A stretch of 64,000 bases of DNA from Bradyrhizobium niftali (GCF_004571025.1 NZ_SPQT01000003.1:62001-126000), one strand, 5' to 3'. Counted from the first letter of the stretch, positions 35,419 to 44,935 are shown. Translations and numbers: made by a program. The notes: generated by a model from the sequence alone, not told the origin.

Positions 35419-35528
35419 GGGAAGAGCCAGTGGTCAAACATCGAGATCGTGGAATGTTCTTCATGCCCGGCGGCCTAGTTGAGTCTATCACGGGAGCAAA
35501 AGGTTCAACTCCGACCGTGATTTACCAA

Positions 35529-36647
35529 TCAGTTGATGAGCGGATTCGCGAACCCCGCCGCGAGCTTGACGAGGTCGGCCTGCCGGGACACGCCTGTCTT
35601 GGCAAAGACGCGGTGCAGATGCGTCTTCGCCGTCGTTTCCGCGATACCCAGCGCAGCCGCCGTCTCGGGAACACCGCCGACCTCCACGATCGACAGGAGC
35701 ACGCGGAGCTCGGCCGGCGTGAGATCGAAGGTCCGCGCGATCAGTTCGCCGTAGGACTGCCCTCGAAGCGACACCGCGCGCAGCAGCAGCGCGCCGACGG
35801 CATCACCGACGCGTTCGCTGCCGTTGCGCAGCACCGAGGACAGCGGCAGAATGTGCGCGACATAGTGCTCGCCGTGGAGCGAAATCAACGGAATCGCGTG
35901 GGCCCTTGCGGCCAGCAGGGCAATGTCGCCGCCGGTTGCAAATGCCTCGCGCAGCCTCTGATTGGCTTCATTGCTGCTGGTTACGAGCCGCCCGGCAACG
36001 GACCGGACGACGTCGTCCGCCGCGAGCAGGGCATGACCGGCGGAATTGGCATGCACCACCCGGCAGCAGGCATCGAGCAGGAAGACGCCGGATGTCAGAT
36101 TGTCCAGAACATCGGCCAGCGCCGTCGCCAGGGTCAGCTTTGCATCGATGGCGCGATTGATCAGCAGCGCGCGGCTGGCGTGCGGGACGATGAACGAGAG
36201 ACGGCGCTTCATCGCGGGATCGACCATGCGCCGCCCCGACAGCACCGTCATCATCACCGGGCAGCTCGCATTCGACGTGTCGAGCACGACGTTGGCCGCA
36301 TCGCTGCACCCCTGCGGCCGCATCCATTCCTGGTAGAAGCGCCCGCGGCGATACTCATCGAAATCGACGAGGTCCGGAATGCTGACAATCCGGCCGTGCG
36401 GCGGCAGCACCGTCAGCGGATCGAACTTCGAGTGGGTCTCGGAATAGAGCTGGATGTAGTGCGGGTCCGCCCCGCAATAGTAGTGCGTGACGCCGAATTT
36501 GCTGATGGAATCCTTGGAAAACAGCCCGCAGGCCTGACCGCCGACGAAATCGCGGATGCCGGTGACGACGTCGTTCCACAACGAGGGATCGAGCCCGGCG
36601 TCGTAGATGGACTCGACCAGGTCGGGCAGCTTTCGTGGTCCGTGCAT
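35529..36647 (-). CDS. LuxR-type HTH regulator with PAS-like sensor, copy 2
   Basis: 372 residues, exactly the same length as the neighbouring copy and alignable along its whole length, including HYIQLY, DLVDFDEYRRGRFYQEWMRPQGCSDAANVVLD, the PAS-like LDACCRVVHANSAGHALLA and an almost identical HTH (IAETTAKTHLHRVFAKTGVSRQADLVKLAAGFANPL). The strongest divergence is in residues about 190-290, where a sensor would bind. Between its start and the autotransporter gene lies a strong hairpin terminator. Confidence 0.88.
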   Translation of the reverse strand: MHGPRKLPDLVESIYDAGLDPSLWNDVVTGIRDFVGGQACGLFSKDSISKFGVTHYYCGADPHYIQLYSETHSKFDPLTVLPPHGRIVSIPDLVDFDEYRRGRFYQEWMRPQGCSDAANVVLDTSNASCPVMMTVLSGRRMVDPAMKRRLSFIVPHASRALLINRAIDAKLTLATALADVLDNLTSGVFLLDACCRVVHANSAGHALLAADDVVRSVAGRLVTSSNEANQRLREAFATGGDIALLAARAHAIPLISLHGEHYVAHILPLSSVLRNGSERVGDAVGALLLRAVSLRGQSYGELIARTFDLTPAELRVLLSIVEVGGVPETAAALGIAETTAKTHLHRVFAKTGVSRQADLVKLAAGFANPLIN

Positions 36648-36708
36648 CGCTTTAAATGGCCTGAGTGATCAATATCACCAAGCGTAGCACAGCCACGACA
36701 CGCGGCAT

Positions 36709-36756
36709 CCTCCGATCGGAGGACGCGCCGGCCGGGCGGATGGAGCCCGGCCGGCG
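36709..36756 (-). terminator. GC-rich hairpin downstream of the autotransporter gene
   Basis: A 12-bp perfect stem (CGCCGGCCGGGC / GCCCGGCCGGCG, 36726-36756, 7-base loop) is followed in the minus direction by a 16-bp palindrome TCCTCCGATCGGAGGA (36709-36724). No T-run is present, as is common in this GC-rich group. Position after the autotransporter stop suggests transcription termination. Confidence 0.55.
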
Positions 36757-36791
36757 GGCGTCGCGTTCAAGCCGCCGGGGCTAATGCCGGC

Positions 36792-38948
36792 TCAGAACGT
36801 GACGCGAACGCCGCCCTTCGCCGTGCCGGTGCGGCTCTGGTCGGACATCATCATGCCCTCGACCGCGCCGAACACGGATACGTTCTTCGTCGTGCGGTAA
36901 TCGAAGCCGAAACCCGCCACCGCGCCGACGGTGCTGCGGCTGCCCGGCGTGACAAACGACAGGTTCTGTCCGAGCAGCACGGTGTTGACGGTGCTGTCGC
37001 CCACGCGCTGGAGCGCGATGACGCCGCCATGGATGTTGGTCTTGAGCTCGCCGCCGGCAAGGCTTGTCACGCGCGACAGGTCCACCTCGCCGCGCTCCTC
37101 GAAATCCTGCAGCGTGCGGCCACCGACCGACAGTCCCTGTGCCGAGCCGGTCTCGCTATAGCCGTCGAACCGGCCGGCGACGTAACGCAGCCGTGCCGTC
37201 GGCGTCAGCACATAACCGTTGCCGACCTCGAGCTTGTAGCCGTAGGCGACCTCGGGGCTGACGTACCAGCCGCTGTAGTTGGCCGTCGCTGTCTCCATGC
37301 CGCCGACGGCGGCGTTGTTCAGCACCAGGCGGCGCGATTTGTTGTCGGCATTGCCGCCCTGGATCGTGAAGTCGAAGAACTGCGCGGCCCATTCGAGGCG
37401 GCTGTAGGCGCCGCCGAACACGTAGTTGGTGTCGACCGACTGCGAGTTGAGAGCAACCGAGAGACCGCCCTGCCCGCCGCCAAGGAACGCGCCGACCAGC
37501 CAGTTCGGCTGCACCTTGCGATCGATGCCGACGGCTCCGCCCCACGCCGTCGAGGTCGCGCGCAAGGTCGAGGCCGTCTCGTCCTGGATGCGCTGGCCGC
37601 CAAAGCTGTTGACCCAGACCGTAATCGGCGCCGGATCGGTCCAGAGGCTGCGTGGCGCCTTGGTGAAGGGGCCGGCCTGTGCCGTCTCCGGCGCATAGGC
37701 CATCGCCATCATGTTGCTGCCGGCCGTGCCAGTGCCACCGTTCAGGCGCCCCTGCACCAGCGAGGAGACGCCGCTGGTAAAATCCATCAGCGTGCGGTCG
37801 GTCTGCGCAAGCGCGGTCGGATCGAGCGTCGCGAGGGTCGTGCCGGCGGCGACCGAAGGACCGTTGAAGGCGCCTCCCGACGTGATTGTATTGATGGTGC
37901 CCTCGAAGTTTCTGAAGGTCGGCAGACTGATCGTCGTCAACGACGACACCCTGCTGCTCGGCGCGAGATTGATGTTGACGACGTCGGCCCCGAAGCCGAA
38001 ATCGACCACACCGTTGATCTTCGAGCCCGGCAGCAGCGTCAGCGTATCGGCCTTGTTGGAAAGCTGGATCGCCGTCCCGCTGGTGCCGGTGATGGTGCCG
38101 GAGTTCGTGATGTTCGATCCGTCGCTCGAAGAGATGCCGATCCTGGCGAGGATGGTGCCGGAGGCAAGATTAGTCAGGTTGACGTTCTGTCCCGATACGC
38201 CAAACGCGTGACCGGTGATGTCGCCGGCGTTTGCCACTGTCGCCAGACCGGAGGCCTGGATGGCACCTCCGCTTGCCGCGATCTGCGAGATGACACCGGA
38301 GCGATTATTGGTGATGTTGAGGGTACCGCCGGTAATGCCGCTCGCATCTCCCGAGATCGTTCCGGTGTTCGAGGTCAGATTCACCGTGTCGCCATTGATT
38401 CCGACGGTGTCAGGACCCACTCCAGCGATCGTGCCGGAATTGGTCACGGTGACATTCCTGACCTCGATCCCGCTCCCGCGCCCGCCGGCCTCACTCTTGA
38501 TCGTGCCTGCATTGTCGATCGTCGCGGAAGCCCCGGTAATGCCGTGGAAACCCACGATCGTGGCCCTGGCAAGATTGGAGACGGTCACACCGCTCCCCGA
38601 CGCGATCCCGGCCGAAGTAGCTCCGTCGATCGTGCCGGCATTGATGAATACACCGCCGTCGCGGCTCTTGATGCCAAACGCAAAACCGTGAACGTTGGCG
38701 CCAGCTTCGATCTTGTAGGTATTGTTGTCGTCAACGACCGTACCATAGCCGGTACGGCCGCCCTGCTGCGTGTCGACGTCGCCCGAACAGACAATCGTCG
38801 CGTTGCTGACGGGCGCCACCGGCGTGCAAGCGGCGACGGCCCGCTCGACCGCGAAGAATGGCATGGCGATCATGGCCGGCACCAAAAGGCGCATCGACCG
38901 CCAGGCCAAACTCCATTGTGAAACACCGTCCAGACCCGTCACATTCAT
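36792..38948 (-). CDS. Autotransporter with beta-barrel domain (type Va)
   Basis: 718 residues from the ATG at 38948 (GAGGG upstream; a longer start at 38996 is less likely). A long signal sequence ([27 protein letters not shown]) leads to a passenger made of beta-helix-type repeats ([42 protein letters not shown]) to about residue 330. A linker follows, then a C-terminal barrel of about 270 residues ([16 protein letters not shown]...), ending VRVTF with the terminal Phe required for BAM insertion. The passenger is short for an adhesin. Regulation by the neighbouring LuxR-type genes is possible but not shown. Confidence 0.9.
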   Translation of the reverse strand: MNVTGLDGVSQWSLAWRSMRLLVPAMIAMPFFAVERAVAACTPVAPVSNATIVCSGDVDTQQGGRTGYGTVVDDNNTYKIEAGANVHGFAFGIKSRDGGVFINAGTIDGATSAGIASGSGVTVSNLARATIVGFHGITGASATIDNAGTIKSEAGGRGSGIEVRNVTVTNSGTIAGVGPDTVGINGDTVNLTSNTGTISGDASGITGGTLNITNNRSGVISQIAASGGAIQASGLATVANAGDITGHAFGVSGQNVNLTNLASGTILARIGISSSDGSNITNSGTITGTSGTAIQLSNKADTLTLLPGSKINGVVDFGFGADVVNINLAPSSRVSSLTTISLPTFRNFEGTINTITSGGAFNGPSVAAGTTLATLDPTALAQTDRTLMDFTSGVSSLVQGRLNGGTGTAGSNMMAMAYAPETAQAGPFTKAPRSLWTDPAPITVWVNSFGGQRIQDETASTLRATSTAWGGAVGIDRKVQPNWLVGAFLGGGQGGLSVALNSQSVDTNYVFGGAYSRLEWAAQFFDFTIQGGNADNKSRRLVLNNAAVGGMETATANYSGWYVSPEVAYGYKLEVGNGYVLTPTARLRYVAGRFDGYSETGSAQGLSVGGRTLQDFEERGEVDLSRVTSLAGGELKTNIHGGVIALQRVGDSTVNTVLLGQNLSFVTPGSRSTVGAVAGFGFDYRTTKNVSVFGAVEGMMMSDQSRTGTAKGGVRVTF

Positions 38949-39173
38949 TTCCAGTCCCTCAGTCGCCACCATCTCGCCCCACCGGCGCACAGGCACGTTG
39001 TCGGCAGCCCCTCCAAATGGAGGAGGCTGTCGCTGCGAATTGGATTCGCCGAGCGCTAAAGTAGAAATGTCCGCCGTATTGGACTTGGACGGAGGCGACC
39101 GGGTCGCGGCTCAGAACGAACCAAACGCGCATCGCCGGGAGGTGGTGCAGAGTTGTGACACCACCCGCGCCGC

Positions 39174-39422
39174 TTACACCTGGTCCCAGCCCGCCCTCTC
39201 CGCGCTCTCGGCCCACACCGCTGCGCGATAGATCTCGCGCCCGGTGTTGTCCCTGACGCGGATCCACGCATCGCGATCGCGCAGATCGTCGCGCCAGACG
39301 AAGAGATGCCGCGCCATCTCGTCGGCCACCACGAAAGTCGCCTTGGCATGTTCGAACACCATGCCGCCCGGGTCGATCTTCACGATATTGCCGACCAGGA
39401 GATCAAAGAAGAAACGGTGCAT
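39174..39422 (-). CDS. DUF6894-family small protein
   Basis: 82 residues, MHRFFFDLLVGNIVKIDPGGMVFEHAKATFVVADEMARHLF, then AWIRVRDNTGREIYRA. The (R/H)(Y/F)FF opening, the central Gly/acidic turn and the WxxVxDxxGxE strand match the DUF6894 family common in Bradyrhizobium and Methylobacterium; function unknown. It lies 45 bases upstream of the DUF3455 gene's end, on the same strand, but no coupling is evident. Confidence 0.75.
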   Translation of the reverse strand: MHRFFFDLLVGNIVKIDPGGMVFEHAKATFVVADEMARHLFVWRDDLRDRDAWIRVRDNTGREIYRAAVWAESAERAGWDQV

Positions 39423-39467
39423 TCAACACTCCGGCCGCCGTTGCCGCACGCAACACTGGGTCATGAT

Positions 39468-39995
39468 CTATTCCGCGCGCCAGAACACGTAGTCGGCCGA
39501 ATACGGCACGCTGCGAAAGGTGCCCGCCTGGCTGCAGGGCCCTCTCACGACGCCCCCTTGCGTGTTGATGCGCTGGACGTGGGTCACGCCGTAGAGCAGG
39601 CCATTGCCGCTCTGGGTGATGACACCGAACTTCAGCCAGGGAAGATCGTCCTCCGTGCGGCCCGCGGCGCGCGCCACGATCCTGGCTTTGACCGAGCTGC
39701 CGTCCTTGTGCTCCCACACCAGCGTGCGCGCGTCGACCGCTTCCCAACGCAGGGCGGCGTAGTGGTGCCCCACCGAATTGTCGCCGTCCATGAGCGTGGC
39801 GGCAGGCTCGCGCGCCTGCCAGACGAGCCGGTTCGCGGCGTCGAGCTGGCACTCGTAGATCTGCGCGCCCTCGGCGCGGAGCGCGGCGCCGGGAATTTCG
39901 CCCGGGACCCCGATCTCGTCGGGCATTCCCGCCAGCGCGGACGATCCGTGCAGCACGCTTGCGAGAACGAGACTGCGGTACAACGCCCTTTTCAT
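39468..39995 (-). CDS. DUF3455-domain secreted protein
   Basis: 175 residues from MKRALYRSLVLASVLHGSSALA (signal peptide; ATG at 40001 also possible). The mature part has GAQIYECQLDAANRLVWQAREPAATLMD, VGHHYAALRWEAVDGRT-like and LPWLKFGVITQSGNGLLYGVTHVQRINTQGG segments characteristic of DUF3455. It is predicted to be periplasmic or extracellular; no enzymatic role is known. An AraC regulator lies 85 bases upstream on the same strand. Confidence 0.82.
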   Translation of the reverse strand: MKRALYRSLVLASVLHGSSALAGMPDEIGVPGEIPGAALRAEGAQIYECQLDAANRLVWQAREPAATLMDGDNSVGHHYAALRWEAVDARTLVWEHKDGSSVKARIVARAAGRTEDDLPWLKFGVITQSGNGLLYGVTHVQRINTQGGVVRGPCSQAGTFRSVPYSADYVFWRAE

Positions 39996-40079
39996 GGTCA
40001 TGACTTTTCGATCAAGGATCATGTCAAATCCCTTTCGCCTGTTTGAAATGGCAGCTCTTTGAAATTCGGTCGGGGCCGG

Positions 40080-41054
40080 TTACAGCGCCTCGCCGCTCCT
40101 GACGTTGCTTGGCGTCGCGCCATAGGCCCGACGGAAGCAACGGTTGAAATAAGAGAGATCGCCGAAGCCGACGTCGTAGGCGATCGAACTCACGGGCCGC
40201 TCGGCGAAGTCAGGCTCGCGCAGCATGCGATGGGCACGCTTGAGGCGTTGCTCGGTCAGGAAGGACGAAAAGGTCTTGCCGTCGGCCTCGAACAATCGTT
40301 GGAGATAGCGCGGGGTCACGCCGAGTTCATGCGCAACATTTGCCACCGAAATATCCTGCTGCCAGCAATTGTTGACGATGAGAAATTTCGCCTTCTGGAG
40401 TCGCGCCGCCTTGATACCGCGCCGTCCGGTCGATTCCCGGGCGTGATCGGTGGCACCGAGAACGAGCGCCAGCAGATCATGCAGATGCGCGACGCCGAGC
40501 TGCCGCATCGCCGGTACCGCCAGCGCCTTTTCGTGCACCAGCGCCATCGCGTAGTCGACGAGCAGCCGAAGCCCGGTGGTGCGCTCCGGGATGACGCGCA
40601 TCACCGCATCGTCGACATCCACGATCATCGGGGCCAGCACCCGTCGCGGCACGCGCAGCGAGAAGCCACTTCCCAGCGAGAGCCGCTCGAAGGTCGTGAC
40701 GTCCTCCGCGCTGGTCAGGACCGCCTCTCCTGCCTGAAGCCTCAAATCGTGTCCGCGCTCGGATATGCCGAGAACGCCGGACCTGTTCACGATCAGGCCG
40801 AGACTGTCGTCGCCATCTGCAACCAGCTGCTTCGTGCGAATGACCCGCGCTCCGCACAGTCCCCCGATCAGCAACTGGGCTTCCGGCAGGACGTGGGACG
40901 TGAAGCTCGCCGCGGCCGGCTTTCCGTCCCTTGCCTCGACCTCCGCCTTCAGCACGCCGCGGCAGTAGAATTCGCGCAGGAGCGGCACGCGCTCGTCTTC
41001 GGGAATGTGGTCCGTTGAAACATTGAAAATGGAAAATTCATCCTTGCCGCTCAC
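40080..41054 (-). CDS. AraC-family transcriptional regulator
   Basis: 324 residues from a GTG at 41054 with GGAGAG 6 bases upstream; a longer frame to 41108 lacks such a site. N-terminal sensing domain (cupin-like, about residues 60-180: GLIVNRSGVLGISERGHDLRLQAGEAVLTSAED) and two HTHs at the C-terminus (ISVANVAHELGVTPRYLQRLFEADGKTFSSFL ... VSSIAYDVGFGDLSYFNRCFRRAYGATPSNVR). The sensor resembles the AraC-binding-2 domain seen in regulators of aromatic or alkane catabolism. The target is unknown; the downstream DUF3455 gene is a candidate. Confidence 0.88.
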   Translation of the reverse strand: MSGKDEFSIFNVSTDHIPEDERVPLLREFYCRGVLKAEVEARDGKPAAASFTSHVLPEAQLLIGGLCGARVIRTKQLVADGDDSLGLIVNRSGVLGISERGHDLRLQAGEAVLTSAEDVTTFERLSLGSGFSLRVPRRVLAPMIVDVDDAVMRVIPERTTGLRLLVDYAMALVHEKALAVPAMRQLGVAHLHDLLALVLGATDHARESTGRRGIKAARLQKAKFLIVNNCWQQDISVANVAHELGVTPRYLQRLFEADGKTFSSFLTEQRLKRAHRMLREPDFAERPVSSIAYDVGFGDLSYFNRCFRRAYGATPSNVRSGEAL

Positions 41055-41284
41055 TGCAATCTCTCCACCCAACGAGCAGGCTCGACCACGCGCTGTTGTC
41101 TCCCGCACCCGCGTTCGGTGCCGGCGCGCATTGTTCCGTGGCGCACGCTGCCCTCCTCATTTCAAGTGACGGCCATATACGAAAGTATCAAATGACACGC
41201 GTCATACGTTCGGAGGACTCGCGCACCTTGCTCATCACAATGGATTGAGATTGCGCGTTCGCGCGCTTCGCGATGTGAATTGGA

Positions 41285-42439
41285 TCACACCGTGTCGTCG
41301 CCGCCGGTCCGCTGGGCAAACGGTGCCGCAAATCCGGCGGCGATCTTGACGAGGTCGGCCTGCCTGCCGGCGCCGGTCTTTTCGAACAGCCGGCCGAGAT
41401 GCGTCTTCACCGTCGTCTCGGCGATACCGAGCTTGGCCGCAATGTCGGGAACCCCGCCGATCTCGACAATCGCCATCAGAACGCGCAATTCTGACGGCGT
41501 CAGCCTGAACGCCGCCGCGATTGCATCGGGCACGAGCGATGACACCATCGTGGCCCTTTGAACGAACAGCACGGTGGCAGCTACATCACGCGGCAGATGG
41601 CGTTCCCGCCTCAAGAGAAAAGCGTGGAGCAGATAGTGATGTCCTTCGGACGATGTTACGAGCTCGATCTGACGACGACCGGTCGAATGAATTCCTGCAT
41701 CCGCGGAAATTTCGAACAGGCTGCGGAATATTTTATCCACCTGGGTGTTGCGGGCGACGAGTCTGTCGCCGACCATGGCGAGGAGATTGGCGTCGGCGAA
41801 GAGCTGACGGCACGCCGCATTGGCATGGACGACTCTCCCCTCCGCGTCGAGCAGGCAAATCGCCGTGCTCAGTCCGTCCAGGACATCGGCAAGATCGTCT
41901 ACGGTATGCGAGCGCGCCCTGATCTGGCGACCCATCACCCGCGATCGCTGGATGTGGGGCGCGAGCAGGCACATACGCTCACGCATCGCGTCGTCGACGA
42001 TCCCGCGGGACCGGTGACGCAACACCTGCAAGATCGTGGTGCGCGCGTCCGATTTTTCGAGCATGACGGTTGCGAGATCTATCGCTCCCTGCGGCTCCAC
42101 CCATTCTCGATAGAAACTGGTCGCCACGAAGTCGGAATGGGGCATGACGTCGGTCACGCCGACCGTCTGGCCTGCGGCGAGATCGAGATGACGATCGAGC
42201 AACGGATCAAGTTCTACATATCTGTCGCGATAGAGCTGGCGGAACCGGGTATCCGTGCCAAAATGCTCGTGGATCTCGATTGAAAGCCCGGCTGCATCCC
42301 TGGACAGGATGGTGGCGGCACATCCGCCGACGAAATTCGAAACCTGCTCCAATGCGGCGCTGCGTAGCGCGGGATTAGCCGCTGCATCGTAGATCTCGCC
42401 GACGAGCGACGAGAATCGGTTTGCCTGGAGGATCGTCAT
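41285..42439 (-). CDS. LuxR-type HTH regulator, diverged third paralogue
   Basis: 384 residues with the same order as the pair at 34.3-36.6 kb: SLVGEIYDAAANPALRSAALEQVSNFVGG, FYREWVEPQGAIDLATVMLEKS, a PAS-like ICLLDAEGRVVHANAACRQLF and the HTH LTPSELRVLMAIVEIGGVPDIAAKLGIAETTVKTHLGRLFEKTGAGRQADLVKIAAGF. It is much more diverged and has a 10-residue C-terminal extension. Separation by about 5 kb from the tandem pair suggests an older duplication. Confidence 0.86.
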   Translation of the reverse strand: MTILQANRFSSLVGEIYDAAANPALRSAALEQVSNFVGGCAATILSRDAAGLSIEIHEHFGTDTRFRQLYRDRYVELDPLLDRHLDLAAGQTVGVTDVMPHSDFVATSFYREWVEPQGAIDLATVMLEKSDARTTILQVLRHRSRGIVDDAMRERMCLLAPHIQRSRVMGRQIRARSHTVDDLADVLDGLSTAICLLDAEGRVVHANAACRQLFADANLLAMVGDRLVARNTQVDKIFRSLFEISADAGIHSTGRRQIELVTSSEGHHYLLHAFLLRRERHLPRDVAATVLFVQRATMVSSLVPDAIAAAFRLTPSELRVLMAIVEIGGVPDIAAKLGIAETTVKTHLGRLFEKTGAGRQADLVKIAAGFAAPFAQRTGGDDTV

Positions 42440-42735
42440 CGGACGAACGACGGGATCTGCGTATTACCCCGGTGGCGATAGGGGCGAGCGCGTCGGGAAC
42501 TGAAGCAGGCCGGCCGGCCGATCGCCGCCTTGGACGGGGAAAAAATGCGACAGCGCAATGCTGGAATATCGAACATCGTCCTTGCGTAACGTCAACCGCA
42601 GGATGCGGCTTGGACGTTTTCGCCAAAGACTAGGATTAATGCGAACAGCAGTCGGACGGTGTGCGAAGCGTCACGCGCCCACTCGCGACGATCGGCTGCT
42701 GTCGCCTGCCCGGCTTGCGGACCCGCCTCCGCGGC
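42440..42735. other. Intergenic region, no gene seen
   Basis: 296 bases upstream of the third LuxR-type gene and downstream of a secreted-protein gene. No ORF with a ribosome-binding site and no strong inverted repeat was noticed. Confidence 0.4.
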
Positions 42736-43233
42736 CTACTTCCGGTTCTCCTCGCAAAATTTCAGTGCAGCGAGCGCCTCGCCGGCGCGCGGGACCTGCA
42801 TCTCGATGCTGTCGTCGTCATCGTCCTCGAAATCGAGCGTGAGGCGCTTGGCCTTCGAGAGGCGATCCATGATCGACTGGTCGAATTCGAAGATGCCGCG
42901 TACCGTGGTCTTGTCCATCACCTCCCACTTCGCCTTCTTCATGATGTCGGCGTCATCGGTGGCGACGTCGGCCCGGAGGACCTCGCCGACCTTGTCCCAC
43001 TCCCAGCCGTCGTAGATCATCACGATCACGATGGCCTTCTCGGAATAGGTGATGACGATGACGTAGTCGCGGTTCTCGTCCTCCTTGTCCTTGTAGCCGC
43101 GGCTCGCATTGCAATGCGTATCCTGCGTGCGCTTCTCGATGGTCCAGTCGCCGACCTTGGATTGTTGCGCTAGCGCGGGCCCGGCGCTCCAGGCGCCTGC
43201 GAGCATTCCGGCGACGAGAAGGAATCGTCTCAT
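42736..43233 (-). CDS. Secreted hypothetical protein
   Basis: 165 residues from MRRFLLVAGMLAGAWSAGPALAQ (signal peptide with AQ-type cleavage site). The mature part begins KVGDWTIEKRTQDTHCNASRGYKD, reminiscent of the GxWxIxxxxxx-C opening of IalB-like secreted proteins, and is very acidic toward the end (FEDDDDDSIEMQV). The single cysteine pair (Cys 44-ish and near the C-terminus, KFCEEN) could form a disulfide. No function assigned. Confidence 0.72.
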   Translation of the reverse strand: MRRFLLVAGMLAGAWSAGPALAQQSKVGDWTIEKRTQDTHCNASRGYKDKEDENRDYVIVITYSEKAIVIVMIYDGWEWDKVGEVLRADVATDDADIMKKAKWEVMDKTTVRGIFEFDQSIMDRLSKAKRLTLDFEDDDDDSIEMQVPRAGEALAALKFCEENRK

Positions 43234-43334
43234 GTCAGCCTCCGGCGTATTCCCCGGAGCCGAGATGATCACCTCTGCCGACGGCCCGCAAGAGCTTCAG
43301 GCCGCGGGCAAGGCAGCGGCAAGCGGCTTCCATC

Positions 43335-43781
43335 CTAACCCCGCCGCGGCACGATCGCGATCGGAGTGAAGGTGTAAACCTCCTCGCCGTTCTGGTTGAA
43401 CATCGTCCATTTCACCAGCGCGATGCCCTGCGGCTTCGACTTCGACGGCGTCAGGCTCATAACCTCACCGACCAGATGCAGACGGTCATTGGGCCGCACC
43501 GGAATGGTCCAGCGCAACCCGTCGACGCCTGCGCCGATCAGCGGATGCGGGCCGAAAGGACGGGTCTGGATCGCGAGGTTCATGGCAATCGCGGCGGTGT
43601 GCCATCCTGACGCGGCGAGCCCATTGAACAGGGTCCCCCTGGCGGCTTCGTGGTCAAGATGCATCGGCTGCGGATCGAACTCGGCCGCGAAGCGCTTGAT
43701 GTCGGCTTCGGTGACCCGAACTTCGGGGGATTTGAACCGCATTCCGATGCTGAGATCGTCGAACCACTCGACCTGCGCCAT
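43335..43781 (-). CDS. MaoC-like hotdog-fold dehydratase
   Basis: 148 residues with the hydratase-2 signature FAAEFDPQPMHLDHEAARGTLFNGLAASGWHTAAI, whose Asp and His are the usual catalytic pair. MaoC proteins hydrate (R)-enoyl-CoA or related thioesters. The single-domain length is typical. No acyl-CoA gene is adjacent; the nearest fatty-acid genes are 4 kb away at 48-51 kb. Confidence 0.86.
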   Translation of the reverse strand: MAQVEWFDDLSIGMRFKSPEVRVTEADIKRFAAEFDPQPMHLDHEAARGTLFNGLAASGWHTAAIAMNLAIQTRPFGPHPLIGAGVDGLRWTIPVRPNDRLHLVGEVMSLTPSKSKPQGIALVKWTMFNQNGEEVYTFTPIAIVPRRG

Positions 43782-43976
43782 GATTTTGCCTCGTCATGCA
43801 AGACCGCTTGCGAAGACGCGCGGCCAAAGAAATTGAGCTAAATGCGCGATGTAGCGGGTCCGCGGCGCACAAACCAGCCCAGGGTTCCCCAAGAAACCCC
43901 TTTCCCGGTGCGACGAAACACGCCTGAAACAGTTGGCCGGTTATCTAGTTGTCAAAATCATACAGGGACGGCCACC

Positions 43977-44060
43977 ATGCAATTCCTTCTTGATCTGATC
44001 CTGGATTATTCCTGCTGCCAAAACCTCGTCGCCCGGCCGCTGCGGGAGGATGAGCTATGA
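43977..44060 (+). CDS. Candidate 27-residue micro-ORF coupled to the next one
   Basis: MQFLLDLILDYSCC followed by a polar tail ending REDEL. It begins with a hydrophobic helix and overlaps the next micro-ORF by four bases (ATGA). The ribosome-binding site is weak (GGGACGGCC). It may serve to couple translation of the following small membrane protein. Confidence 0.35.
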   Translation: MQFLLDLILDYSCCQNLVARPLREDEL

Positions 44061-44149
44061 TCGAGCTGATCTCCGCCATCCTCGCTCTTTGCAGCATCGG
44101 CGTCTTCGCGGCGCATGCGCTGGATGCCTATCGCACCACGCATTCCTGA
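44057..44149 (+). CDS. 30-residue single-span membrane micro-protein, AHAxDAxR type
   Basis: MIELISAILALCSIGVFAAH followed by ALDAYRTTHS. GGGAGG lies 8 bases before the ATG, and the ATG overlaps the upstream micro-ORF's stop. The hydrophobic span and the AHALDAYR tail recur in another micro-ORF at 51161-51241 (AHAIDAMRS). Too short for routine gene calling. Function unknown. Confidence 0.5.
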   Translation: MIELISAILALCSIGVFAAHALDAYRTTHS

Positions 44150-44168
44150 GCGCCCTGCGCTCGTCGCG

Positions 44169-44591
44169 TTAGAACGGCCGCCGGTAAAAATGCTCCGAAT
44201 GCGTTGCCGGCGGAAACCTGTTGGCTAGCGCCAGCGCGGACTTTTCGTCCGTCTCGAGCGCAATCTTCTGCGCGAGCATCACGTCGCCGGGTACCAGGAA
44301 GCCTGACGGGACGAAGCACCACCCCATCATTGCCATGCCGGCATCGTCGATTTCGTGGACATTGGCGGCCGTGCCGTAGTGGATGCGATACCTCTTGCCG
44401 GTATCGCAGCCGATCACGTCGAAATACCGGTACTGCTCGAACTGGGCGCGCTGCTCCGGTGTCAGCCACTCGGCCAGAAGCCGGCGACCGCGCGCATCCG
44501 GCGTATTCTCGCCGAAGAAGCGACGGTAGAGTTCGCGCAGCGCATGCAAGCGCGCACGCGCCGGCGCGCGGAACCTGAGTGCCGCGAACAT
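44169..44591 (-). CDS. Conserved-looking hypothetical protein
   Basis: 140 residues. An Arg-rich N-terminus (RFRAPARARLHALRELYRRFFG) is followed by RRLLAEWLTPEQRAQFEQYRYFDVIGCDTGKRYRIHYGTAANVHEID and GMCFVPSG-like FVPSGFLVPGDVMLAQKIALETDE. The YFDVIG(C)DTGKRYRI segment looks like a compact beta domain. No family name recognised. It follows the small gene at 44604-44825 by 12 bases, so the two form a two-gene unit. Confidence 0.6.
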   Translation of the reverse strand: MFAALRFRAPARARLHALRELYRRFFGENTPDARGRRLLAEWLTPEQRAQFEQYRYFDVIGCDTGKRYRIHYGTAANVHEIDDAGMAMMGWCFVPSGFLVPGDVMLAQKIALETDEKSALALANRFPPATHSEHFYRRPF

Positions 44592-44603
44592 GAGCAGCTC
44601 AGA

Positions 44604-44825
44604 TCAGCCGCCGACCAAGCGGGGATAGAATAGCGTTTCCTGCGCGGTCGGGTCGAAGGACTTGATACGGGTTACTTCGCCGGGCCCGGTTCGGAAGGCG
44701 GCGGTAAAGCCGGCTCCGGTCAGCTCCCGAAAGCGCTGTTCGGCCCGCGCCAGCGCTTCGGCATTGTCGGGGTCAAACTCGTGGCGTGTGTCGCCAGTCT
44801 GGTCCATCACGATCTGGGTTGCCAT
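44604..44825 (-). CDS. Small hypothetical protein in a two-gene unit
   Basis: 73 residues: MATQIVMDQTGDTRHEFDPDNAEALARAEQRFRELTGAGFTAAF then FDPTAQETLFYPRLVGG. The ATG has an excellent GAGGAGG site. A short alpha-beta protein without membrane segments; I do not recognise a family. It is followed after 12 bases by the hypothetical gene at 44169-44591. Confidence 0.6.
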   Translation of the reverse strand: MATQIVMDQTGDTRHEFDPDNAEALARAEQRFRELTGAGFTAAFRTGPGEVTRIKSFDPTAQETLFYPRLVGG

Positions 44826-44935
44826 GTTGAGCCTCCTCATGCCCAGCCCTGAATCTGATCAAAGCAAACCTCATGCCGTCGGTTCCTGATAGCAACAACT
44901 TTCTCGCGCGAGCGCATCACGCCTTGCTGAGCTGG

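Noticed and set aside
37029..38921. 630-residue plus-strand frame opposite the autotransporter
   Set aside because: Shadow of the repeat-rich passenger; no recognisable domain.
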